17,960 nucleotides of DNA. It comes from Rhodoferax sp. Its GTDB lineage: Bacteria > Pseudomonadota > Gammaproteobacteria > Burkholderiales > Burkholderiaceae_C. A program made the translations under genes and the position numbers. Location: contig JAUXQA010000212.1 in NCBI GenBank assembly GCA_030683195.1, positions 1 through 17,960 on the forward strand. The letters are read 5' to 3'. The notes under the pieces are model-generated. The model saw nothing but the letters and a program-made list of their open reading frames with translations, did not search any database and had not been told where the DNA came from. Below are positions 6,878-14,045 of this stretch, one piece after another (position 1 is the stretch's first letter; each line of letters opens with the position of its first letter).

Positions 6878-7536
6878 AAATCTACCTTGATTCAGCCGTG
6901 GTCAAAGCATGGTCTTTGCCCGCGGGCTGCCCGCCCGTCCAGGGCGTGACCACCAACCCCACCCTGATTCAGCAGGCAGGGCTGCCGGTGAGTTTGCCGA
7001 CCTACCTGAGCCTGGTGCAAGCCGCCGGTGACCAAGGCCTGGCAGAGCTGATGCTCCAGTTGCCTTCACCCGACGCTGCCCAAGCCCTGCACTGGCTGGC
7101 ACCGCTGCAAGCGGCGGCTGAACAGGCCCGGGTACGCATGACCCTGAAGCTGCCTTGCCACCCCAACTGGTTGCCCGCCATCAAAGCGGTACAGCAAGCA
7201 GGGCAGGCCATTTTGCTGACCGGCCTGTCGAATCCGGTGCAACTGCTTTGGGCCCAGTCCCTAAACGTGGCTTATGTGGCGCCATATGTGGGGCGCTTGG
7301 CCACTGACGGACGCGATGTCTGGGCGCTGATGGAGGCCTGTGTTGCGGTGCAGGCCAATGGCCCAGCCTTGTTGGCGGCCAGCATCAAATCGCCCGATGT
7401 GCTGGCCCGCCTGATCGGCTGTGGCGCTGCTGCCGCCACCTTGCCGCCGGCCAGCCTGGTGGCTTGGTCAAAAGATGCCCTGACTCAACATGCCATCGAG
7501 CAGTTTGAGCGGGATACCGAACTGAGTTTGCGCTGA
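6874..7536 (+). CDS. fsa: Fructose-6-phosphate aldolase / transaldolase-family protein (FSA-like)
   Basis: This 220-residue protein has the length and core motifs of the small transaldolase/FSA group: IYLDS (3-7), GVTTNPT (24-30), the Schiff-base lysine Lys92 in MTLKLP, YVAPYVGR (134-141) and LLAASIKSPD (166-175). Gln62 and Tyr138 fall where E. coli FSA has Gln59 and Tyr131, residues that separate FSA from true transaldolases (Glu and Phe). This favours cleavage of fructose-6-phosphate, or a similar ketose phosphate, to dihydroxyacetone and glyceraldehyde-3-phosphate. The TTG start (6874) overlaps the ROK stop as TTGA and has AGGA 6 nt upstream. Placed after a sugar importer, mutarotase and kinase, it may be the cleavage step. 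Residue equivalence is by eye; activity is inferred. Confidence 0.85.
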   Translation: MKIYLDSAVVKAWSLPAGCPPVQGVTTNPTLIQQAGLPVSLPTYLSLVQAAGDQGLAELMLQLPSPDAAQALHWLAPLQAAAEQARVRMTLKLPCHPNWLPAIKAVQQAGQAILLTGLSNPVQLLWAQSLNVAYVAPYVGRLATDGRDVWALMEACVAVQANGPALLAASIKSPDVLARLIGCGAAAATLPPASLVAWSKDALTQHAIEQFERDTELSLR

Positions 7537-7546
7537 CGCGCCCGCC

Positions 7547-9160
7547 ATGACCGCGCCTACCCTGGCCGATCGTCGGCGACTCCTTCAACTTGCATGCTTG
7601 AGTGCGGCCACCTGGTGTTTACCGCAGAGCGCTCTCAGCCAACTGCGCTCCAGCACCAACCCCTTTACTTTGGGTGTGGCCAGCGGGTCACCCACACACG
7701 AATCCTTGGTGTTGTGGACGCGTTTGCATGTGCCCGGCTTTTTTGGCGGGTTGGGATCAGCGCCTGTGGCGGTACGCTGGGAGCTGGCGCAGGACGAGCA
7801 GTTCAGCCGCATCGTGCAAAGCGGGGTCGCCAGCGCAAGCTCCGAGCTGGCCCATTCGGTGCATGTGGAGGTGAGCGGCCTGGCGGCTGACCGCTGGTAT
7901 TTTTACCGCTTTATGGCCGGTGACGCAGTAAGCCCGGTGGGGCGCACACGCACTTTTCCGAAGCCTGAGGCACTTGCAGCGCGGCTGCGCCTGGGCTACG
8001 CATCGTGCCAAAAGTGGGAAGACGGTTACTTTTCGGCGTGGCGACACATGCGCCAGGAGAACCTGGACGCCGTGATGTTTCTGGGCGACTACATCTATGA
8101 ATACCCGGCACCTAACGGCAAAGTGCGCGTGCCGACCGGCGGCTGGGTGCTGACCCTGGATGACTATCGCCGGCGCTACGCCCTGTACAAGGGCGATGCT
8201 GATTTGCAGGCCATGCACGCAGCCTGCCCCTGGCTCATGACCTGGGACGACCATGAGGTGCAAAACGACTATGCGGGCTCGCAGGCCGGTTTCAGTAGTG
8301 CGTTTGATCCCTCCAGTCCGGCTGATTTTCTGAGCCGTCGCGCAGCGGCTTACCAAGCCTACTACGAACATATGCCAATTCGGGCCGCCACCCTCAGCAC
8401 CGCTCTGGGCGACTTGTCCCATGCGCTCCAAGCCGGGGCCGAGATGCGCATTCACAGCCGGGTGTCATTTGGCCGGCTAGCGTCCCTGTATCTGCTGGAC
8501 ACCCGCCAGCACAAAGACCCCCAGGTGTGCCCACGCGATGGCGCCTTGGGTTCTGCCATGGTAGACCCGGCTACGTGCCCCGCCTGGCAATACCCGGCGC
8601 GCAGCTTGTTGGGCCAGAAGCAGGAACGCTGGCTGCGCGACGAGTTGGCCACACCCCAGGCGCGAGAGAGCGGCTGGAATGTGCTGGGACAGTCCAGCCT
8701 GTTTGGCCAGCGCGATTTCAAACCCGGGCCCGGCCAGACCTTATGGAACGATGGCTGGGACGGCTATGCAGGGGCCCGCACCCGCCTGACGCAGGCGTTG
8801 CAACAGCAGGCTGTACCAAACCCGGTGCTGCTGGGCGGTGACGTGCACGAAAACTGGGTAGGTCATGTCAAGTTCGACTACAACGACCCGGCCAGTGCCA
8901 GCGTCGGAGTGGAGTTTTGCGGCACCAGCATCACCTCGCGCTCTGGCGGCAATGCCAAAACAGCGCAGCGCCTGGCCGAGAACCCGCACTTTATTTTTGC
9001 CGACGCCCAGGCCAAAGGCTACGGCGTGGTGGAGTTCACGCCCAGCCAACTCACCACCACCTTGCGCGTGGTGGACGACGTGACACGGCAAGACACCCGC
9101 ATTGACACCTTGGCTACTTTTACAGTCCAAAGCGGACGCCCGGTGATTGAGCGGGTGTAG
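7547..9160 (+). CDS. phoD: PhoD-family alkaline phosphatase/phosphodiesterase, Tat-exported
   Basis: This 537-residue protein has the PhoD architecture: an N-terminal beta-sandwich domain (about 38-138, starting FTLGVASGSPT) and a metallophosphatase domain. Metal and catalytic motifs are YASCQ (151-155), MFLGDYIYEY (177-186), TWDDHEVQNDY (232-242) and GGDVHENWVGH (430-440). The N-terminus has Arg9-Arg10-Arg11 followed by a hydrophobic stretch (LLQLACLSAA), which fits a twin-arginine signal, as expected for a folded, metal-loaded periplasmic enzyme. PhoD enzymes release phosphate from phosphomono- and diesters. The ATG at 7547 lies 10 nt after the aldolase stop with no Shine-Dalgarno sequence, suggesting readthrough or coupling with the sugar operon. 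Whether it belongs to that pathway or only follows it is open. Confidence 0.9.
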   Translation: MTAPTLADRRRLLQLACLSAATWCLPQSALSQLRSSTNPFTLGVASGSPTHESLVLWTRLHVPGFFGGLGSAPVAVRWELAQDEQFSRIVQSGVASASSELAHSVHVEVSGLAADRWYFYRFMAGDAVSPVGRTRTFPKPEALAARLRLGYASCQKWEDGYFSAWRHMRQENLDAVMFLGDYIYEYPAPNGKVRVPTGGWVLTLDDYRRRYALYKGDADLQAMHAACPWLMTWDDHEVQNDYAGSQAGFSSAFDPSSPADFLSRRAAAYQAYYEHMPIRAATLSTALGDLSHALQAGAEMRIHSRVSFGRLASLYLLDTRQHKDPQVCPRDGALGSAMVDPATCPAWQYPARSLLGQKQERWLRDELATPQARESGWNVLGQSSLFGQRDFKPGPGQTLWNDGWDGYAGARTRLTQALQQQAVPNPVLLGGDVHENWVGHVKFDYNDPASASVGVEFCGTSITSRSGGNAKTAQRLAENPHFIFADAQAKGYGVVEFTPSQLTTTLRVVDDVTRQDTRIDTLATFTVQSGRPVIERV

Positions 9161-9236
9161 AGCGTCACGCTGTGAATCCAAGCCTCGCAATCAATTCAGC
9201 GCCGATTGAGACAAGCCAAGCACCTAGAATTCAACA

Positions 9237-10676
9237 ATGACTTACCCCAATACCCAACTTTTCATCGCCGGCGAATGGCGCGATTCCATTGACGGAAAAA
9301 GCATCGCTGTGTTCAACCCCGCTACCGGCCAGGAGATCGGCCGCGTCGCCCATGCCGGCGTTGCCGATCTGGATCTGGCGCTCGCCTCGGCACAAAAAGG
9401 CTTTGAGACCTGGCGCGACATCCCGGCTATTGAGCGGGCCAGGTTCATGCGCAAGGCTGCCGGACTCCTGCGCGAGCGCGCCGTGGCCATTGCCGCAGTG
9501 CTCACGCAAGAGCAGGGCAAGCCGCTGGTTGAGGCCAAAGGCGAAGTCATGGCTGCTGCCGACATCATTGACTGGTTTGCAGACGAAGGCCAGCGCATTT
9601 ATGGCCGTATCGTGCCCTCACGTGGCAACCTGGCTATGCGCCAGATGGTACTCAAAGACCCGGTGGGTCCAGTTGCTGCTTTTACGCCGTGGAACTTCCC
9701 CATCAATCAGGTGGTGCGCAAGATGGCGGCCGCGCTGGCCGCAGGCTGCTCCATGATCGTCAAGGCCGCAGAAGAAACCCCGGCTGCACCCGCCGAGTTG
9801 ATTCGGGCGTTTGCCGATGCGGGCATACCTGCTGGCGTGCTGGGCTTAGTCTATGGTGATCCGGCAGAGATATCCAACTACCTGATTCCACACCCCGTCA
9901 TTCGCAAGATCACCTTCACCGGTTCTACCCCTGTGGGCAAGCAGTTGGCTGCTCTGGCGGGCAAGCACATGAAGCGGGTGACCATGGAGCTTGGCGGCCA
10001 TGCGCCGGTGATCGTGGCTGAAGACGCCGATGTGGCGCTGGCGGTCAAGAGCGCAGGTGCAGCCAAGTTTCGCAATGCCGGCCAAGTGTGCATATCGCCT
10101 ACGCGTTTTCTGGTGCACGAGAGCATCAAGAACGACTTTGCGGCGGCGTTGGTCAAGTACTCGCAAGGCTTGAAGGTGGGAGATGGCTCCGCCGAGGGCA
10201 CGCAAATGGGCCCGCTGGCCAACCCACGCCGAGTGACAGCCATGGCCGAATTCACACAGGATGCGATCAAGCACGGCGCCACAGTGGCACACGGCGGCGA
10301 ACGTATCGGTGATACCGGCAACTTCTGGCAGCCAACCGTGCTGGTGGATGTACCGCTGCAGGCCAAGGTATTCAATGACGAACCCTTCGGGCCTATGGCC
10401 GCCATCCGCAGCTTCAACACACTGCAAGAGGCCATCGATGAGGCCAATCGCCTGCCGTTCGGTCTGGCGGGTTACGCCTTCACGGGTTCGCTCAAGAACG
10501 CCGATTTGCTGGCCCGGCGTGTGGAAGTCGGTATGCTCTGGATCAACATGCCCGCGATGCCATCCGCCGAGATGCCCTTTGGCGGTATCAAGGATTCAGG
10601 CTACGGCTCCGAAGGTGGCCCGGAGGCTGTAGAGGCTTACCTCAATACGCGTGCGGTGGCGGTGATGAATGTCTGA
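9237..10676 (+). CDS. NAD(P)-dependent aldehyde dehydrogenase, succinate-semialdehyde dehydrogenase type
   Basis: This full-length 479-residue enzyme of the aldehyde dehydrogenase superfamily oxidises an aldehyde to its acid. Motifs in order are TPWNFP (150-155, with the oxyanion-hole Asn153), the cofactor lysine in MIVKAAEETP (Lys176), FTGSTPVGK (227-235), catalytic base Glu251 in MELGGHAP, and nucleophile Cys285 in NAGQVCISPTR. The C-terminal GGIKDSGYGSEGG (about 447-459) is typical of succinate-semialdehyde (GabD) and related semialdehyde dehydrogenases. The substrate is therefore probably a short semialdehyde, but this cannot be fixed from motifs. ATG 9237 has no strong Shine-Dalgarno sequence. 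The 76-nt gap after phoD leaves room for its own promoter, although no clear one is visible. Its stop is 3 nt from the spoVR-like fragment. Confidence 0.9.
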   Translation: MTYPNTQLFIAGEWRDSIDGKSIAVFNPATGQEIGRVAHAGVADLDLALASAQKGFETWRDIPAIERARFMRKAAGLLRERAVAIAAVLTQEQGKPLVEAKGEVMAAADIIDWFADEGQRIYGRIVPSRGNLAMRQMVLKDPVGPVAAFTPWNFPINQVVRKMAAALAAGCSMIVKAAEETPAAPAELIRAFADAGIPAGVLGLVYGDPAEISNYLIPHPVIRKITFTGSTPVGKQLAALAGKHMKRVTMELGGHAPVIVAEDADVALAVKSAGAAKFRNAGQVCISPTRFLVHESIKNDFAAALVKYSQGLKVGDGSAEGTQMGPLANPRRVTAMAEFTQDAIKHGATVAHGGERIGDTGNFWQPTVLVDVPLQAKVFNDEPFGPMAAIRSFNTLQEAIDEANRLPFGLAGYAFTGSLKNADLLARRVEVGMLWINMPAMPSAEMPFGGIKDSGYGSEGGPEAVEAYLNTRAVAVMNV

Positions 10677-10679
10677 CAA

Positions 10680-10800
10680 GGCCTGACTGGACTCATCCAG
10701 AGGGCGGCGCTGATTGACAAAGTGCAGCATGGTCAGTGAGGGGTCGCCCTGCGGGTCCACGTTCCAGACTTGGATGTTGGGTTCGTGGCTACCCAGGTTG
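10680..10800 (-). pseudogene. spoVR C-terminal fragment (gene remnant)
   Basis: This 121-nt block aligns without gaps to 12635-12755 inside the intact spoVR gene. By hand count 97 of 121 bases match (about 80%). On the minus strand both encode a stretch containing EPNIQVWNVD and QRRPLDESSQA; about 32 of 40 residues are the same. Similarity stops on one side 3 nt after the aldehyde dehydrogenase stop codon and on the other at the NLGS codons. The fragment has no start codon of its own and cannot make SpoVR. Many differences are silent, so it derives from a SpoVR gene that diverged under selection, not from a recent copy of the neighbour. It stays open within a 109-codon frame (10596-10925) that overlaps the dehydrogenase and is probably not a gene. 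Confidence 0.8.
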
Positions 10801-11363
10801 CAGTTCTGCAGCCGCTTGGTGGCGTCAGGAGTCACGGCGCACCAACAGTGCTGACTGTCGATGACACCGGGGCAGATGGCTCCGCAAATGTGCCCTGGCC
10901 TTCGACCTCCTCCTTGATTTAGCAAAACCCCAAGTCCACGCTACGCCATCCGCCCCAGCGTCATCTATGGCGCTGAATGTCGGATTCAGTAAGACATAAA
11001 TCTTCAGTAGCCTCCAAGTCAGTCTGGAGTCCTGTTTGGGAATGACCATGAACCTCTGAATTCATGCTCCAGTAGACGCAGTTTTGGCCTCTTGGGGCGC
11101 TGCAGAGTCTGCTGAGCAGGTTTTTTAGTGTTTTATGGCTCTAGCCGGTGTTTTAATTTCCTGAGTAGCTATATAAATAGTAGTGATGTGGGTGGGGGGG
11201 GGAAATGCTTCTTCTAGGCGCTTGTGGTGGGCTGGTTAGCGGTGGTTGCTGTCATTCAGGCGGTTTGTCCAGTGGGCTTTGGTCAGATTGAGCATTTGCT
11301 CACGCAACCAAGGCACCAATAGAGTTGACGTAAAACCAGTGTGTTGGCATTTCAGGAGTTGTT
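10801..11363. other. Gene-poor stretch of the accessory island
   Basis: I see no convincing gene in these 563 nt. A 74-codon minus-strand frame (10825-11049) has no recognisable domain. A short stem CTGC/GCAG (11109-11119) followed by GTTTTTT could be a weak plus-strand terminator. From about 11130 to 11185, GGCTCTAGCC...GTAGCTATATAAATAG resembles a degenerate intergenic repeat that I associate with Comamonadaceae, from memory only. A run of nine G lies at 11194-11202. TGAGC-ATTT-GCTCA (11289-11302) is a small perfect hairpin. TTGACG at 11325-11330 is a possible -35 for the downstream genes, without a good -10. The patchwork look suggests decayed DNA between the spoVR fragment and the pentapeptide gene. 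Confidence 0.5.
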
Positions 11364-11456
11364 ATGACTTTTGATTTATATCGAAAATCTTCTGAAACCC
11401 TTATTTCATGCGGAACTCAAGAGCTTTTCTGCTCTAACGCGCAAAGCACTTTATGA
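11364..11456 (+). CDS. Small ORF (30 aa) coupled to the pentapeptide-repeat gene
   Basis: This reading frame of 30 codons starts MTFDLYRK and ends NAQSTL. AGGAG at 11354-11358 lies 5 nt before its ATG, the best ribosome binding site in the island. Its TGA (11454-11456) overlaps the ATG (11453-11455) of the pentapeptide-repeat gene as ATGA. That gene has no Shine-Dalgarno sequence of its own, so ribosomes probably reach it by translating this ORF. A small hairpin AGAGC/GCTCT (11420-11435) lies inside the ORF. The peptide has two cysteines, no membrane segment and no recognisable motif. It could be a leader peptide that controls its neighbour or a real microprotein. An alternative is that the site is the remnant of a longer gene's end. 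Function is unknown. Confidence 0.6.
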   Translation: MTFDLYRKSSETLISCGTQELFCSNAQSTL

Positions 11457-12283
11457 AACAAATAGCCGAGTTTCTAGACAACTCCCCCCTTGTTCGAATA
11501 TGGGTCAAACTTAATCAGTCGGCCACCATATTTGCGCTTTGTGTGGCATTGGGAGCACTGTATGTCGCATACACGAAATACAGCGAAGACAAGGTTAAGG
11601 CCGACGAGGACAGAATTACAAAGGCTTGGGACACACTGACAAGGATGTCAGGCAAAGGCAGCAACGGGGGCCAAGTCGCAGCGATTCAAATATTGGTGAA
11701 TAACGGCGTGCGCCTTGATCGCGTAAATCTCCACAACACATATCTCGCTGGGGCGAACCTAAAAGGGGCATTTCTTACCGGGGCGAACTTGTCCGGTGCG
11801 AATTTGAGCAATGCCAATCTTCAAGGGGCGGACCTCTCTGATTCCGACATGAAGAACACAATTTTGGTCAATAGTAATCTCGGTAACGCAACGTTTGACG
11901 GGGCCACTCTTGATGGCGCTAAATTGGCGTTTTCAAAAGTCGATATTGCCGTAGTGCTCTCAAGATCCATGAGAAAGACCGACATCACTGGTGTCAAATT
12001 TGTGGAAGAAAATGAGGACGGGATAAGTGATTTTTCAATGTTTGGGGACACCATTGCAGAAAACTGGAGAGCCGATGAGCGTCAGAGAAGGATCAATGAA
12101 ACTTGCTCAGAGAAAAAATGGAATAGGCCCCAAGACAAATTGTTGCCCATAAAAATTGCTAACGCCCCTTGCCCCTTCAAGGTCGACTATCAAAGCATCA
12201 ACATAAGGTCCTACGGGTATGCAAGTAATGACCAACCCATCACTCCACCGGACCTGCTGGCTAAAACCGCGGCAGGCCGGTGA
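11453..12283 (+). CDS. Membrane-anchored pentapeptide-repeat protein
   Basis: This 276-residue protein of unknown function starts with a short cytoplasmic segment, then a single membrane helix at about 24-40 (ATIFALCVALGALYVAY), a charged stretch (41-66) and a run of about 15 pentapeptide repeats (88-162). The repeats follow A(D/N)LxX, for example LAGAN, LKGAF, LTGAN, LSGAN, LSNAN and LQGAD, and would fold into a right-handed quadrilateral beta-helix. The C-terminal 110 residues are not repetitive and hold two cysteines (218, 240). ATG 11453 lacks a Shine-Dalgarno sequence and overlaps the stop of the upstream small ORF, suggesting coupling. Codon use (ATA, AGG, AGA, AAT) is more AT-rich than in the flanking operons, which suggests transfer. 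It has none of the marks needed to call it a Qnr-type gyrase protector. Confidence 0.85.
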   Translation: MKQIAEFLDNSPLVRIWVKLNQSATIFALCVALGALYVAYTKYSEDKVKADEDRITKAWDTLTRMSGKGSNGGQVAAIQILVNNGVRLDRVNLHNTYLAGANLKGAFLTGANLSGANLSNANLQGADLSDSDMKNTILVNSNLGNATFDGATLDGAKLAFSKVDIAVVLSRSMRKTDITGVKFVEENEDGISDFSMFGDTIAENWRADERQRRINETCSEKKWNRPQDKLLPIKIANAPCPFKVDYQSINIRSYGYASNDQPITPPDLLAKTAAGR

Positions 12284-12300
12284 ACTCAGATGTTAAGGTA

Positions 12301-12318
12301 CCAAATCAGATGATTTGG
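12301..12318. repeat. Perfect 8-bp inverted repeat after the pentapeptide gene
   Basis: CCAAATCA-GA-TGATTTGG starts 18 nt after the pentapeptide gene's stop. The arms match perfectly with a 2-nt centre. A T-run is missing, so it is not a standard terminator, and the 2-nt centre is too tight for a simple RNA loop. A protein-binding palindrome or the edge of a former insertion is possible. The rest of the gap to the spoVR stop (12284-12502) has no gene. Confidence 0.5.
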
Positions 12319-12449
12319 ATGACCTCTGTCGGGGAATTTGGCTGTCGCCTTGGGGCTTTTGCGGAATTAGAACAATAGGCTCCAGTGCTCAATTCTTCAG
12401 CCGTCAGTACGACTTTATGGGAGAAATTCTGTAGTGCGGGATTCTCGGA

Positions 12450-12463
12450 GGTCGTCTTCGACC
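12450..12463 (-). terminator. Possible weak hairpin downstream of spoVR
   Basis: GGTCG/CGACC with a 4-nt loop lies about 40 nt past the spoVR stop on its transcript. No T-run follows, so it is at best a weak or factor-dependent 3' end for the prkA-yeaH-spoVR message. Confidence 0.25.
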
Positions 12464-12502
12464 GCTATTCAGGGTGATGACGCAAAATGCTGATGCGCCA
12501 AT

Positions 12503-14038
12503 TCACGGAGTTCCACCACCCAAACTAGCCCGCTTCTCGCGTTTCTGCTCAGAGATCAGCGTCACCCGGCCGTCAGTATCCTGGCTTTCAAGGCGCACGG
12601 TAAAACCCCATAGCGTGGCCACATGGGCCAACACGGCCTGACTGGATTCGTCCAGGGGCCGGCGCTGGTGGGAAAAATGCCGCAGGGTCAATGACCGGTC
12701 GCCACGCAAGTCCACGTTCCACACCTGAATGTTGGGCTCGCGGCTGCCCAGGTTGTATTGATCGGACAGTTGGCGGCGCAGGGTCCGGTAGCCTGTCTCA
12801 TCGTGAATGGCCTGAATCTGCAATTTGTCCCGTGCGTCATCGTCCAGCACCGAGAAAAACCGGAACTCCCGCATCAACTGGGGCGACAGGTATTGGGCGA
12901 TAAAGCTCTCGTCCTTGAAGTTCTGCATGGCAAACTCAAAGGTCTCGCGCCACGGTGTGCCGGCAATGTCGGGAAACCACTCCCGGTCTTCATGTGTCGG
13001 GTTCTCGCAAATTCGCTGGATGTCACGCCACATGGCAAAACCCAACGCGTAGGGGTTGATGCCCGAATAGTGAGGGCTGTTGTAGCGCGGCTGGTACACC
13101 ACATTGGTATGCGACTGCAAAAACTCCAGCATGAACCCATCAGACAGCGCGCCCTCATCGTAGAGGGTGTTGAGCAGCGTGTAGTGCCAGAAGCAGGCCC
13201 ACCCCTCGTTCATGACCTGGGTTTGGCGCTGTGGGTAGAAGTACTGCCCGATCTTGCGCACGATCCGAATCACCTCACGCTGCCAAGGCTCCAGCAAGGG
13301 TGCATTTTTCTCAATGAAATACAGCAGATTTTCTTCGGGCTCCGGGGGGTATCGCTTTTCCTCCAGGCTTTTGCCTGCCTCCGTGCGTTGTGGCAGCGTG
13401 CGCCACAGGTCGTTGACCTGGGTTTGCAGGTAGTCCGCGCGCTCTTTTTGGCGCGCCGCCTCCTTGGCCAGCGAAAGCCGGGCCGCCCGCTTGAACCGGT
13501 CCACCCCCACACCCAGCAAGGCGTGGCAGGCATCCAGCAGGCGTTCCACGGCGCTCACACCGTGGCGTTCTTCGCAGTCGGCTATGTAGTGGCGGGCAAA
13601 CACCAGGTAGTCGACGATGGCATCGGCGCTGGTCCATTGCTTGAACAGGTGGTTGCCTTTGAAAAACGAGTTGTGCCCGTAGGCCGCATGGGCGATGACC
13701 AGCGCCTGCATGGGCAGGGTGTTTTCCTCCATCAAGTAAGCAATGCAGGGGTTGGAGTTGATAACGATCTCATAGGCCAGGCCCATCTGGCCACGCTTGT
13801 AGCGCCCCTCGGTCGCCAGAAAATGCTTGCCGAATGACCAGTGGTTGTAATACACCGGCATGCCGATCGAGGCATAGGCGTCCATCATCTGTTCCGCGCT
13901 TATTACCTCGAGCACATGGGGGTAGCCGTCCAACTGGTAGCGGGCGGCTACCTCGCCAATGGCTTTGTCGTATTGCTCCAGCGCGGTGAAGGTCCATTCA
14001 GAACCGCTGGGCAGGGCAGGGCGTTTTAAGGGGGTCAT
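12503..14038 (-). CDS. spoVR: SpoVR family protein (YcgB)
   Basis: This 511-residue protein matches the length of E. coli YcgB (about 510). Conserved blocks include MPVYYNHWSFGKHF (60-73), NSNPCIAYLMEEN (94-106), IAHAAYGHNSFFKGN (115-129), then NEGWACFWHYT, YNSPHYSGINPYALG and the C-terminal EPNIQVWNVD. Histidine- and glutamate-rich blocks suggest a metal-dependent fold, but the biochemical function is unknown; SpoVR affects the spore cortex in Bacillus, and homologues in non-sporeformers are stress genes. ATG 14036-14038 is chosen because it lies 7 nt after the yeaH stop and gives family length; an in-frame extension upstream would lie inside yeaH. It is the third gene of the prkA-yeaH-spoVR operon. 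A 121-bp piece of a related gene lies at 10680-10800. Confidence 0.95.
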   Translation of the reverse strand: MTPLKRPALPSGSEWTFTALEQYDKAIGEVAARYQLDGYPHVLEVISAEQMMDAYASIGMPVYYNHWSFGKHFLATEGRYKRGQMGLAYEIVINSNPCIAYLMEENTLPMQALVIAHAAYGHNSFFKGNHLFKQWTSADAIVDYLVFARHYIADCEERHGVSAVERLLDACHALLGVGVDRFKRAARLSLAKEAARQKERADYLQTQVNDLWRTLPQRTEAGKSLEEKRYPPEPEENLLYFIEKNAPLLEPWQREVIRIVRKIGQYFYPQRQTQVMNEGWACFWHYTLLNTLYDEGALSDGFMLEFLQSHTNVVYQPRYNSPHYSGINPYALGFAMWRDIQRICENPTHEDREWFPDIAGTPWRETFEFAMQNFKDESFIAQYLSPQLMREFRFFSVLDDDARDKLQIQAIHDETGYRTLRRQLSDQYNLGSREPNIQVWNVDLRGDRSLTLRHFSHQRRPLDESSQAVLAHVATLWGFTVRLESQDTDGRVTLISEQKREKRASLGGGTP

Positions 14039-14045
14039 GGTGGGC

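Noticed and set aside
10596..10925. 109-codon minus-strand frame containing the spoVR-like segment
   Set aside because: It runs into the end of the aldehyde dehydrogenase gene, and only the central 40 codons resemble a real protein. Annotated as a gene fragment instead.
10825..11049. 74-codon minus-strand frame in the accessory gap
   Set aside because: No domain, basic low-information sequence and no good ribosome binding site; probably decayed DNA.
11205..11291. 28-codon plus-strand frame after the G run
   Set aside because: The G run imitates a ribosome binding site, but the peptide is glycine-rich and unconstrained and is not linked to any gene.
11453..12283. Qnr-like fluoroquinolone resistance protein
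   Set aside because: Only one short run of repeats, a membrane anchor and a long non-repeat domain; Qnr proteins are almost entirely repeats and are soluble.
10677..12502. Insertion sequence or prophage fragment
   Set aside because: No transposase or integrase motifs, terminal inverted repeats, tRNA or att-like site were found. The only direct repeat is the spoVR segment.
12758..13837. 359-codon plus-strand frame opposite spoVR
   Set aside because: It lies entirely within the conserved spoVR gene and has no recognisable domain; expected from third-position GC bias.
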